The notes: generated from the letters alone by a model not told the origin. A stretch of 7,051 bases of DNA from Planctomycetota bacterium (GCA_021803885.1 JAJZKY010000230.1:1-7051), one strand, 5' to 3'. Shown: positions 1 to 6,353, counted from the stretch's first letter. Numbers and translations: made by a program.

Positions 1-1
1 G

Positions 2-229
2 CATGAACACCGCGGCACGCCACGGTTCAGTGCAATCGACCGCAGCGAGACGGCAAAGTTCATTCCGGATTTCTGGCACGTCTGCCCTCAATTAATACAC
101 GGAGCTATCATCTTCAGCAAAGACTCTATGGCGGGACTCTGCTGGCATCCCCGCTCGCGAGTACCCCTCCGCATTTCCGAGTTCTCCGTGGTTGGGTCGC
201 CGATGTGGAATCTGCGGGAGACGAAATGA
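2..229 (+). CDS. JAB/MPN (JAMM) metalloprotease domain protein, 3' end only
   Basis: The reading frame enters from outside the window and gives 75 C-terminal residues before TGA at 227-229. The visible part opens with HEHRGTPRFSAID, which fits the metal-binding HxH...S..D signature of JAMM (JAB1/MPN/Mov34) isopeptidases. It continues with a stretch ending PQLIHGAIIFSKDSMAGLCWHP, which resembles the strand-rich end of prokaryotic JAB domains. The glutamate expected earlier in the fold is outside the window. Six residues separate the second His from the Ser, where the usual motif has seven. Proteins of this kind cleave ubiquitin-like proteins from precursors or from targets. The stop overlaps the start of the E1-like gene (ATGA at 226-229), so the two are probably translated together. 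Family assignment rests on motif and neighbour; a JAB-derived inactive domain is the main alternative. Confidence 0.72.
   Translation, partial: HEHRGTPRFSAIDRSETAKFIPDFWHVCPQLIHGAIIFSKDSMAGLCWHPRSRVPLRISEFSVVGSPMWNLRETK
216..229 (+). promoter_or_regulatory. Ribosome site and ATGA stop/start overlap between JAB and E1 genes
   Basis: GGGAG at 216-220 lies five bases before ATG 226-228. The upstream gene stops with TGA at 227-229, so stop and start share two bases. This arrangement decides the E1 start and suggests translational coupling. Confidence 0.75.
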
Positions 230-1056
230 AGGAGAGAAATAAACGCCAGAGCTTTCTCGGAGAGAAGAGCGAAGAGATATACAGCAGCTGCGTAGCCGGG
301 GTGGTCGGCCTTGGGGGCGGCGGCTCGCACATAGTCCAACAACTCGCCCACTTGGGCCTCGTGAATTTTGTGTTATTTGATCCCGACAAAGCAGAAGAAT
401 CGAACTTAAATCGACTGATTGGTGCAACCTGCAAAGACGTTTTAAGGGCCTCGCTTAAAACGACAATCGCCAAGCGGCTTATCAGAGGCATCAATCCACA
501 TGCCCATGTCAAGACTATCAATGGGAAGTGGCAGGAGAACCACCAACTCCTGCGCGGGTGCGATGTGATCTTTGGGTGTCTGGACACCTACCGGGATCGT
601 TCGGAACTTGAGATTACGGCGCGAAGATTTTTGATTCCATACATCGACATTGGAATGGACGTACACCGCATCGCCGACGAGTTCGTAGTTGCGGGCCAGG
701 TGATCCTTTCCATGCCCGGCGAACTCTGCATGCGGTGCCTCGGATTTATCCGCGATGAATTGCTTGCTAGGGAAGCGGCGAAATATGGAGACGCGGGAGG
801 ACGACCACAGGTCGTTTGGGCGAACGGTGTGCTCGCGTCCGCCGCAGTCGGGATATTCACTCAGATCTTTACGCCGTGGCATGGAGGCTGTCCGCCGTCC
901 GTTTACCTCGAATACGATGGCAACTCACAAAGCATCACGCGCAGCAACAGACTCGAGTGCATGAAAGAGCGGAAGTGCAGCCACTTTTCTAATGCCGGTG
1001 GACTAGGCGATCCGTTTTGGGCCCCCGGTAGGGCTAGAGTCAGGCCGCTATCCTGA
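226..1056 (+). CDS. E1-like adenylyltransferase (ThiF/HesA/MoeB family)
   Basis: Complete 276-residue protein. Near the N-terminus is the Rossmann ATP-binding motif GLGGGGS (residues 28-34), then FDPD (51-54) and SNLNR (59-63), whose Asp and Arg contact ATP in E1 enzymes. DVIFGCLD (113-120) matches the conserved strand with the Mg-binding Asp, and PYIDIGMDV follows at 138-146. CMRC (168-171) is half of the usual structural zinc site. The partner cysteines may be C245 and C251, an unusual spacing. The segment RPQVVWANGVLAS (193-205) and the end GLGDPFW look like conserved family features. Known members activate the C-terminus of a ubiquitin-like or sulfur-carrier protein with ATP. The ATG at 226 is chosen because GGGAG sits at 216-220 and the ATG overlaps the stop of the JAB gene; GTG at 205 is open but lacks a good ribosome site. 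No separate catalytic-cysteine domain is seen. The JAB neighbour points to protein modification rather than thiamine or molybdopterin synthesis. Confidence 0.9.
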   Translation: MKERNKRQSFLGEKSEEIYSSCVAGVVGLGGGGSHIVQQLAHLGLVNFVLFDPDKAEESNLNRLIGATCKDVLRASLKTTIAKRLIRGINPHAHVKTINGKWQENHQLLRGCDVIFGCLDTYRDRSELEITARRFLIPYIDIGMDVHRIADEFVVAGQVILSMPGELCMRCLGFIRDELLAREAAKYGDAGGRPQVVWANGVLASAAVGIFTQIFTPWHGGCPPSVYLEYDGNSQSITRSNRLECMKERKCSHFSNAGGLGDPFWAPGRARVRPLS

Positions 1057-1155
1057 AGGTGGATTACGTAAGGTCGGGATTGTCAGGTCCAGCCTTTGAC
1101 CGGTCGCGTGAATATAGGACTCGCGCTGCTCATCAAGAATCGCCGTTCTCGTCAT
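1048..1155 (-). CDS. Very short hypothetical frame coupled to the preceding minus-strand frame, doubtful
   Basis: A 35-codon frame starting MTRTAILDEQRESYIHATGQ and ending at TAG (1050-1048). Its ATG shares two bases with the stop of the 1385-1152 frame, and its 3' end overlaps the last codons of the convergent E1-like gene. Such ATGA overlaps are common in real operons, but they also occur by chance or where a frameshift has split one gene. A single-base change near 1154 would join the two frames into one product of about 112 residues. No homologue is recognised. Confidence 0.18.
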   Translation of the reverse strand: MTRTAILDEQRESYIHATGQRLDLTIPTLRNPPSG

Positions 1156-1575
1156 CCCATCACACGCCTGAGGATCATCCGGGCCAGACTGACGCTGTCT
1201 GCAATGGCAGCGTGGACCAGCCCCTCCTCAATCGGCGATAACAGGGCAAACCAAATTTTTAGTACTGCGCCAGTTTGAAACACAGTTTGGGCGATTTCGC
1301 GCTTGTCCAGAATCCGTGCAGATATCAAAAACCCAGATTCCCGGATGGAGCCCGTTTTCGAGGATCGATTTCGTTGCACTTGCAAAACGCACGATGTTTG
1401 AGCGCGCCGCCGTGTTAACGTGAACCCACGGGCAGGTTATGGCAAGATCGACGAACAGAAGTCAGGTGGTAAGAAGCTGTCCCGTATTTCTTCAAAATCT
1501 CTTCCGCAGCTCTGATAAGGATCGGGCAGGATAGCTGTCGTCTCCTTTTCAGCGCCCGACGGGTGCGAATCTGCA
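1057..1575. other. Gene-poor stretch between the E1-like gene and the TPR gene
   Basis: About 520 bases without a recognisable protein. The plus-strand frames here are short and have no family features. Two small minus-strand frames that overlap by ATGA are listed separately. I see no clear hairpin followed by a T-run that would end the E1 transcript and no convincing sigma-70 promoter for the TPR gene. The stretch may hold remnants of a decayed gene. Confidence 0.5.
1152..1385 (-). CDS. Small hypothetical reading frame, doubtful
   Basis: A 77-codon minus-strand frame starting with TTG. Its product has a basic start, a mixed helical middle (LDKREIAQTVFQTGAVLKIW) and a basic end (ARMILRRVMG). 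I recognise no family. Its stop TGA (1154-1152) overlaps ATG (1155-1153) of a second minus-strand frame. It faces the E1-like gene and lies upstream of the TPR gene on the other strand. No strong ribosome site is visible before the TTG. It may be a gene remnant or a chance frame. Confidence 0.2.
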   Translation of the reverse strand: MQVQRNRSSKTGSIRESGFLISARILDKREIAQTVFQTGAVLKIWFALLSPIEEGLVHAAIADSVSLARMILRRVMG

Positions 1576-4278
1576 ATGGGCCGCTCACAATCGAACCCGG
1601 CAATGACCGCCGCGATTCGCATCGCGGCTGCGGGGCTCGGCGTAGCCGTTGCGGGCCCGCTTGGCGGTGCGCTCGGATCGGTTGTCGCAGGCGCCTTCGG
1701 TGAGCACGCGGCAAACCTGATCGGCGCCTACGCTAAGAAGTTCGGCGAAGAGGCCGGCAAAAAGTTCCTCGACACTGGGGCCGACTCCCTTATCGGGAGG
1801 CTGAAGCCGTCCGCGCCGAGTCTGGAATCCGCTTGCCGCGAAGCTCTGCGCCTCAGCCTCTCACAGATTCGCGCGCAGAGTTTCCCTTCCAGCCCAGACG
1901 GTTTCGATGATTGGTTCCGCAATTGGGAGACTTGCCTCATAGCGTCCATCCCTTTGCAACTCGACGATATCCAGCCCGGGCAATTAGCGCCGGCAAGCGC
2001 TGATGGTCTCTTTCTCTGCACCATGGAGCGCCTTGACGCCCAGGGCCAAGCAATCAAGCAGCGGAGCCTGTCGATTGACCTGACGACCCGCCCCATCCCA
2101 GTGTCACTTGCGACCGAGCTCAACAACGGCCTGCCGAAGTACTCACCGAAGAACTTCCGGGAAATTATTGTGCATCCGGACTACAGCAGAGCATGGAAAC
2201 AGGTTGAGCTGATCTTCCGTGACTCTCTCACCGCCGCACTCGGCCGCATCGACGATACCACCGCCGACACCAATCGAATGGTCAGGGCGCTCTATGATGC
2301 CGCCTGCAGGGAAGGTCGAATACCCGAGCGGGACCCCAAGGCCAAAGACGAAGAGATAGCAAGACTCACGGCCGAGCTCACCAAATTCAAAGCCGAGCTG
2401 GCGACCCGGTCCGAGACAGGTGACGCAGAGATTTCGCGTTTCCTAGCGGCCGGCGACTTCGATGCTGCCCTTCAAATCAAATCCCGGCAAGTAGAAATGC
2501 GCCGACAGGAGGCAGACAAACTACCCCGTGACCTCTACGAGCTAGGAACGATCTACGAACTCCGCTTTGAGTGGCCCCAGGCCCTCGCCGCCTACCGCCA
2601 AGCATGGGAACTCGGGAAGAACCCGAATTACGGCTTTCAGTACGCCTATTCTGCGCAGAAGCTCAACCGCTTCAGTGAGGCCATTGCGGTATATGAGGCG
2701 CTTCTTGAGATCTACGCGAACCACGCGGATCGCGCCCACACGCTAAACAACCTCGCGAACCTGTTCAGCGACACCCAGCGTATGCGGGAGGCGGAGGAGG
2801 CTTTCGTAGAGGCACTCTCCATATACCGCAAACTCGCCGAGACCAATCCCGGCGCCTACCTGACTGACGTCGCTATGACTCTGAACAACCTCGCGAACCT
2901 GTTCAGTGCCACCCAGCGTATACGGGAGGCGGAGGAAGCTTTTGGAGAGGCGCTCGCCACAAACCGCAAGCTTGCCGAGACCGATCCCGGCGCCTACCTG
3001 ACTGACGTCGCTATGACTCTGAACAACCTCGCAATCCTGTACCGCGGCACCCAACGTATGCGGGAGGCGGAGGAAGCCTACGGGGAGGCGCTCACTATTT
3101 ACCGGAAGCTCGCCGAAGGCAATACCGACGCATATCTGCCCGACGTCGCTGCGATGCTGAACAACCTCGCGGTCCTATACTCCAACACCCAGCGCATGCG
3201 GGAGGCGGAGGAGGCCTACGAGGAGGCGCTCGCCATCCGCCGCAAGCTCTCCGAGACCAATCCAGACGCCTATCTGACCTACGTCGCTACGACGCTGAAC
3301 AATCTCGCGAGCCTTTACCGTAGTACCCAGCGCATGCGGGAAGCGGAGGAGGCTTTCGGGGATGCACTCACTACTTGCCGAAAGCTCGCCGAAGCGGACC
3401 CCGACGCCTACCTGTGCTACGTCCCTATAACGCTGAATAACCTAGCGAACCTGTACGGTAGCACCCAGCGCATGCGGGAGGCGGAGGAGGCTTATGAGGA
3501 AGCGCTTGCCATCCGTCGCAAGCTAGCCGAGGCCAATCCCGACGCCTACCTCCCCGACGTAGCTATGACGCTGAACAACCTCGCGATCTTGTACTGTGAC
3601 ACCCAGCGCGTGCGGGAGGCGGAGGAGGCTAATGAAGAGGCCCTCGCTGCATACCGCAAGCTCGCCGAGGCCAATCCCCACGCCTACCTGCCCGATTTAG
3701 CTATGACGCTGAACAACCTCGCGATCTTGTACTGTGACACCCAGCGTGTGCGGGAGGCGGAGGAGGCCTACGAGGAGGCGCTCGCCATCCGCCGCAAGCT
3801 CGCCGAGGCCAATCCCCACGCCTACCTGCCGGATGTCGCCCTAACGTTGAGCAATCTCGCGATCCTGTACCGTGGCACCCAGCGCATGCGGGAGTCGAAG
3901 GATACTTATGAAGAGGTACTTGCCGCATACCGCAAGCTCGCCGGTGCCAACTCCGACGCCTACCTGCCCGATGTCGCTATGACGCTGAACGACATCGCCC
4001 TTCTCAATTTCGCAATGGAGCAGATCTACGAAGCGGGAGCGCGTGCCTCCGAAGCAGAAGATATCCTCGACCCTCTTTGGCGGCAGAACCCTGCGGTGCA
4101 CGGTGACTCCATGGCTAGAGTTCTTTTGACAGGAGCGTTTGTGGCCGAGGCAAATGGACGCTCCGCTTCTGCATCCTGCGCTCTAGCGCAACGTGCTCTT
4201 GAAGCCTCCTACGACCCTGTCCTCCAGCGGACTATCCGCGAGTTGATTGACCGTCTCTGCCCAAAAGACATTCAGTGA
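1576..4278 (+). CDS. Large TPR-repeat protein with alanine/glycine-rich N-terminus
   Basis: 900 residues. Residues 11-55 are rich in Ala and Gly with small-residue spacing (AGLGVAVAGPLGGALG) and could pack as a helical hairpin or associate with membrane. Residues 80-245 form an uncharacterised domain with FDDWFRNWETC (110-120) and FREIIVHPDYSRAWKQVELIF (194-214). Residues 254-280 look coiled-coil. Two degenerate TPRs follow at about 318-388, then nine 46-residue kinesin-light-chain-like units (390-803) with consensus starts LNNLA and TQRMREAEEA, and a diverged tail (804-900). TPR arrays bind partner proteins; I see no catalytic domain, so it is probably a scaffold, sensor or regulator. ATG 1576 is the first possible start after an in-frame TAA at 1516-1518; ATG 1603 is an alternative. 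Neither has a strong ribosome site. The gene stands alone, with a convergent gene downstream. Confidence 0.93.
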   Translation: MGRSQSNPAMTAAIRIAAAGLGVAVAGPLGGALGSVVAGAFGEHAANLIGAYAKKFGEEAGKKFLDTGADSLIGRLKPSAPSLESACREALRLSLSQIRAQSFPSSPDGFDDWFRNWETCLIASIPLQLDDIQPGQLAPASADGLFLCTMERLDAQGQAIKQRSLSIDLTTRPIPVSLATELNNGLPKYSPKNFREIIVHPDYSRAWKQVELIFRDSLTAALGRIDDTTADTNRMVRALYDAACREGRIPERDPKAKDEEIARLTAELTKFKAELATRSETGDAEISRFLAAGDFDAALQIKSRQVEMRRQEADKLPRDLYELGTIYELRFEWPQALAAYRQAWELGKNPNYGFQYAYSAQKLNRFSEAIAVYEALLEIYANHADRAHTLNNLANLFSDTQRMREAEEAFVEALSIYRKLAETNPGAYLTDVAMTLNNLANLFSATQRIREAEEAFGEALATNRKLAETDPGAYLTDVAMTLNNLAILYRGTQRMREAEEAYGEALTIYRKLAEGNTDAYLPDVAAMLNNLAVLYSNTQRMREAEEAYEEALAIRRKLSETNPDAYLTYVATTLNNLASLYRSTQRMREAEEAFGDALTTCRKLAEADPDAYLCYVPITLNNLANLYGSTQRMREAEEAYEEALAIRRKLAEANPDAYLPDVAMTLNNLAILYCDTQRVREAEEANEEALAAYRKLAEANPHAYLPDLAMTLNNLAILYCDTQRVREAEEAYEEALAIRRKLAEANPHAYLPDVALTLSNLAILYRGTQRMRESKDTYEEVLAAYRKLAGANSDAYLPDVAMTLNDIALLNFAMEQIYEAGARASEAEDILDPLWRQNPAVHGDSMARVLLTGAFVAEANGRSASASCALAQRALEASYDPVLQRTIRELIDRLCPKDIQ
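2743..3984 (+). repeat. Nine tandem 138-base units coding 46-residue TPRs
   Basis: Units begin at 2743, 2881, 3019, 3157, 3295, 3433, 3571, 3709 and 3847 with exact 138-base spacing. Each opens with a codon set for LNNLA (LSNLA in the ninth). A tenth, strongly diverged start lies at 3985 (LNDIA). The units at 3571 and 3709 begin with about 38 identical bases and share the otherwise unique CDTQRVREAEEA, which indicates a recent local duplication. The near identity at DNA level makes the array a likely site of copy-number change by recombination or slippage. Confidence 0.95.
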
Positions 4279-4408
4279 GTGCAACGTCGGTGTTAGGAGA
4301 TGCGGATTAACAAACAAAGATGTGAATGTTCTTCGTGGCGAGCACTTCAACTGGGGTTGCTGGCGCAAAGCCGACTTTCCGGTATTTAATCTGAGGATTT
4401 CCAAAGTG
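4279..4408. other. Short convergent intergenic region
   Basis: About 130 bases between the TPR gene and the end of the minus-strand membrane-anchored gene. No clear bidirectional terminator hairpin or T-run was found by eye. Confidence 0.4.
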
Positions 4409-5026
4409 CTACTCCGTCCAATCACCTACAGCCTTTTCCCCGTTAAGGCGCTGGAAATCATCAAGGGTGATTTCTTTCCCTCCCCTCCGAATGATGTAGT
4501 GTTGGCCGCCCGAATTGTTCCTATTCATCTTAGTAGCGCGATGCTGGTCGTCAATGCCCTTGTATTTCAAGGTCCATTCCCTCCATTGCGGGTCAATTTT
4601 GAGATAGATGGACATGCCCGGTGCGAGCGTTGAAGGATTCAAGACCATGCACGAATACGCGGTCCCCTCCCGCGGGTGAAAGTGTTCGAACCCGCCCTGC
4701 CAGAGGTGAACCTGAAATGCAACTCCCTGCCCCCTGTTAACGAGTCTCCATTCATTGTTGTGGACCCTCTCATCTGGCTCAAAAACAAGCAGGGGGGCCG
4801 TGCTCAGTTCAGTCTGTTCGGCGGTCAGGCGTGCCTGAACTTCGGCGGAAGCAGCGGCGGCTTTAGCAGCCTTGCTCTGTTCCTCCGCAACTCGCGTCAG
4901 CGCGCGGGCTGCATCGGCCTGCACCTTGATTGCCCATGCCGTGAATCCAAGGACAAAGATCGTCACGAGTGCGAGTACGCTCTGCAATGCCCCAGAGTTT
5001 GCGTTCAACCAACTCCAATCGTTCAC
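4409..5026 (-). CDS. Membrane-anchored hypothetical protein with coiled coil and beta-rich C-terminal domain
   Basis: 205 residues. One hydrophobic helix at about residues 13-33 (ALQSVLALVTIFVLGFTAWA) is followed by an Ala/Glu/Gln-rich helix at 36-75 that should form a coiled coil. Residues 77-175 look like a beta sandwich: LLVFEPD, WRLVNRGQGVAFQVHLW, then SIYLKIDPQWREWTLKYKG. The single anchor with a soluble C-terminal domain resembles small uncharacterised proteins common near accessory genes; I know no function. The start is GTG at 5026-5024: an in-frame TGA lies only four codons upstream and no ATG lies between, while GAGG is present about seven bases before the GTG. It is transcribed toward the TPR gene and away from the membrane/proline-rich operon, so it is probably a separate unit. 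Confidence 0.85.
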   Translation of the reverse strand: MNDWSWLNANSGALQSVLALVTIFVLGFTAWAIKVQADAARALTRVAEEQSKAAKAAAASAEVQARLTAEQTELSTAPLLVFEPDERVHNNEWRLVNRGQGVAFQVHLWQGGFEHFHPREGTAYSCMVLNPSTLAPGMSIYLKIDPQWREWTLKYKGIDDQHRATKMNRNNSGGQHYIIRRGGKEITLDDFQRLNGEKAVGDWTE

Positions 5027-5064
5027 CTGAATGCCTCACTCAAATGGATTCGCCTGTTTCGGGG

Positions 5065-5070
5065 AGTATA
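5065..5070 (-). promoter_or_regulatory. Possible -10 element of the minus-strand membrane-anchored gene
   Basis: On the minus strand the bases read TATACT, one mismatch from the sigma-70 -10 consensus, about 38 bases before the GTG start. The expected -35 position holds only a poor match, so this is a weak call. Confidence 0.3.
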
Positions 5071-5197
5071 GCGCCGACATCATCGGAAATGGGGATAGGT
5101 TATGCCATGAAATCGGCGGCCTTTTCCATCTATTTCTTCTTCTGCTCTCTACTCCACCCTCACTGCACGTGAGAAATGCGGGCTAGTGCTGCGTCTG

Positions 5198-5264
5198 GGT
5201 TCGCCGGCACCTGCGTGGATTACTCCCGGATGGGCTCTCCTCCAGGAATCCTAGCCGGCGAACC
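5198..5264. repeat. Inverted repeat with 11-base perfect arms
   Basis: Arms GGTTCGCCGGC (5198-5208) and GCCGGCGAACC (5254-5264) are exact reverse complements separated by 45 bases. In RNA the outer side extends by a G-U and a U-A pair (5196-5266). Inside, GGATT (5217-5221) can pair with AATCC (5247-5251). No T-run follows on either strand, so a simple terminator is unlikely. It could be a structured leader, a protein-binding site, or a remnant of a small mobile sequence. Confidence 0.75.
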
Positions 5265-5332
5265 TATGTCGAGATGTTCGAGGTTCTCGCCAATTGGGGG
5301 CGAATCGGCCTGAATGTCGGGAGATTCTGCTG

Positions 5333-5461
5333 TTGGCTGCCTCATTATCCATATTCGCTGGTACATCCGCGGTAGACGACAAAAGGAGATTCATTGATTT
5401 AATCTACCTGTATCAAAATCCAGCTGTTAGATGGATCCTCTGTTGGGAAGCGGCACAATGA
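5333..5461 (+). CDS. Possible short leader peptide coupled to the membrane protein gene
   Basis: A 42-codon frame from TTG 5333, preceded by GGGAG (5319-5323, nine bases away), reads AASLSIFAGTSAVDDKRR and then FIDLIYLYQNPAVRW. It ends at TGA 5459-5461, which overlaps ATG 5458 of the membrane protein as ATGA. The first part is hydrophobic and the rest has aromatic residues. The same overlap style recurs downstream, which favours a real coupled frame. Against it are the TTG start and the lack of a known family. A second ribosome-like site, AAGGAG, sits inside it at 5383-5388 without a standard start codon after it. Confidence 0.28.
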   Translation: MAASLSIFAGTSAVDDKRRFIDLIYLYQNPAVRWILCWEAAQ

Positions 5462-5922
5462 CCTCGGCAGTCGAAAACTACGAAGTCCAAAAGCAGCGAT
5501 ATGACCATCACTTGGCAGAGCGGAGTGAGTTGATAGATGCTGCCCGCGAGAGCCTGCGCACCTTTGATAAAGCTGTCCTGGCGTTCGGGTCTGCTGTATT
5601 CGGTGCGTCCGTCGCCTTTGTGAAGGACGTTGCACCCAAGCCGCAGAGTCACACGATCCCTTGGCTGTGCGCGTCATGGATATGTTTTGCAGTCGGACTC
5701 CTGGAAGCCGTCCTGTCGTTTCTATTCAGCTATCAAACCTGCATCGCTCGCATAGATCACAGTGCCGCAAAGTATCTTGATCCTGAAAAGAAGGAACCGA
5801 AAGACTGGTGGGGCATTCTCACTAGCTTCTGCAATTGGGGATGCGTAGTCTGCCTGTTTTCCGGTGTGATTGCTTGGATTGTTTTCGCTGTTAAGAATCT
5901 TGCAATATCAGGGGGAAAATGA
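5458..5922 (+). CDS. Three-helix membrane protein, hypothetical
   Basis: 154 residues from ATG 5458, chosen because GGGAAG (5445-5450) lies seven bases upstream; ATG 5431 in the same frame would add nine residues but has no ribosome site. A charged helix (5-36) precedes FDKAVLAFGSAVFGASVAFV (36-55, first membrane helix), then IPWLCASWICFAVGLLEAVL with following hydrophobic residues (67-92, second), and a third helix at about 124-146. From memory, an unnamed widespread family has the same layout, with an FDKAxL motif starting the first helix and a conserved W..F..GLL..VLSF pattern in the second; I cannot verify this here. Function is unknown. Its stop overlaps the start of the first proline-rich gene, so the two are very probably one operon and perhaps one complex. 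Confidence 0.88.
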   Translation: MTSAVENYEVQKQRYDHHLAERSELIDAARESLRTFDKAVLAFGSAVFGASVAFVKDVAPKPQSHTIPWLCASWICFAVGLLEAVLSFLFSYQTCIARIDHSAAKYLDPEKKEPKDWWGILTSFCNWGCVVCLFSGVIAWIVFAVKNLAISGGK

Positions 5923-6059
5923 TGCCGGATAAACCGGTAAGCCCGTTTCAGCCTGAAGTAGAGAAGAAAGGATACGTGCCACCCAAGGCGCCACCACCAG
6001 CACCCGCGCCGTCTCAGTCAACTCCAACGCCCCAACCTCCGCAACCGCGGGATAAATGA
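5922..6059 (+). CDS. Proline-rich micro-protein 1 (GYVPPK motif)
   Basis: 45 residues, starting MPDKPVSPFQPEVEKKGYVP and continuing with a proline/alanine run to the end PRDK. AGGGGG at 5910-5915 is six bases before ATG 5922; ATG 5919 in the same frame would overlap the upstream stop as ATGA. Either way the gene is directly coupled to the three-helix membrane protein. No signal peptide, membrane helix or folded domain is apparent, so it should be an extended, disordered polypeptide. The G-Y-x-P-P-K motif recurs in the next three frames. The acidic/basic patch before the motif and the polyproline after it suggest a ligand for another protein, possibly the membrane protein; this is inference. 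Confidence 0.75.
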   Translation: MPDKPVSPFQPEVEKKGYVPPKAPPPAPAPSQSTPTPQPPQPRDK

Positions 6060-6067
6060 GGCAACAG

Positions 6068-6220
6068 ATGTCAAAATCTCCATCGAGACGTGATCCAGAC
6101 CGGGGGATGGCTCAGGACGGTTATCCACCGCCGAAATCAGCACCGCTGCCGCCGCCAAAATCCGGCCATTCAGTTCCACCTCCACCTCAACCGCCAAAGA
6201 AACGAGGTAATGATGAGTAA
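6068..6220 (+). CDS. Proline-rich micro-protein 2 (GYPPPK motif)
   Basis: 50 residues, starting MSKSPSRRDPDRGMAQDGYP, then PPKSAPLPPPKSG and a proline run, ending KKRGNDE. ATG 6068 is chosen because GAGG (6058-6061) is six bases upstream. ATG 6056 in the same frame overlaps the previous stop as ATGA and would add four residues. Its N-terminus MSKSP resembles MSKTP of the next copy, and the motif is shared with copies 1 and 4. It is highly basic at both ends and has no predicted fold. It is probably a paralogue made by tandem duplication. Confidence 0.72.
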   Translation: MSKSPSRRDPDRGMAQDGYPPPKSAPLPPPKSGHSVPPPPQPPKKRGNDE

Positions 6221-6353
6221 AACGCCAAAACCACCGCCGCCACCGCCCGATCCTAGCCCCCGAAGGATTCCTGTCTACGATGGTTACGTGCCGCCAAAAT
6301 CGCCCCCACCACCGCCACCTCGACCGAATCAATCGGATCCACCGAAGAAATGA
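6213..6353 (+). CDS. Proline-rich micro-protein 3 (GYVPPK motif)
   Basis: 46 residues, starting MSKTPKPPPPPPDPSPRRIP, then VYDGYVPPKSPPPPPPRPNQ and SDPPKK. It starts at ATG 6213, five bases after GAGG (6204-6207), and overlaps the end of copy 2 by eight bases; ATG 6210 is an adjacent alternative. Compared with copy 1 it has a second polyproline run before the motif. Lysines end the protein as in copies 1 and 2. Function is unknown; the strict conservation of the motif despite changing flanks argues that it is translated and selected. Confidence 0.75.
   Translation: MSKTPKPPPPPPDPSPRRIPVYDGYVPPKSPPPPPPRPNQSDPPKK

Larger units (their letters stand above)
5027..5457. other. Divergent intergenic region
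   Basis: About 430 bases between two divergently oriented genes. It holds the possible -10 element at 5065-5070, an 11-base perfect inverted repeat (arms 5198-5208 and 5254-5264), and a possible short leader frame (5333-5461). No recognisable longer gene was found. Regulation of either neighbour could be located here. Confidence 0.6.

Noticed and set aside
205..225. GTG 205 as the start of the E1-like gene
   Set aside because: It has no good ribosome site, while ATG 226 has GGGAG at five bases and the ATGA overlap with the JAB gene.
2743..3984. CRISPR-like or satellite repeat array
   Set aside because: The period is 138 bases with no spacers, stays in frame throughout and codes for TPR helices.
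2743..4101. Long minus-strand frames opposite the TPR array
   Set aside because: They are antisense shadows of the repeats, with the same periodicity and no ribosome sites.
4300..4390. Short plus-strand frame from ATG 4300 after TAGGAG
   Set aside because: The purine site touches the start codon without spacing, the frame is under 30 codons and the product has no family features.
4247..5071. Plus-strand frames over the minus-strand membrane-anchored gene
   Set aside because: They are shadows; the minus-strand frame has a membrane helix, coiled coil and clear start context.
5198..5264. Integron attC site
   Set aside because: The arm ends do not fit the GTTRRRY/RYYYAAC core pattern and no cassette-like gene layout is present.
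5431..5457. ATG 5431 as the start of the three-helix membrane protein
   Set aside because: No purine-rich site precedes it, whereas ATG 5458 has GGGAAG at seven bases.
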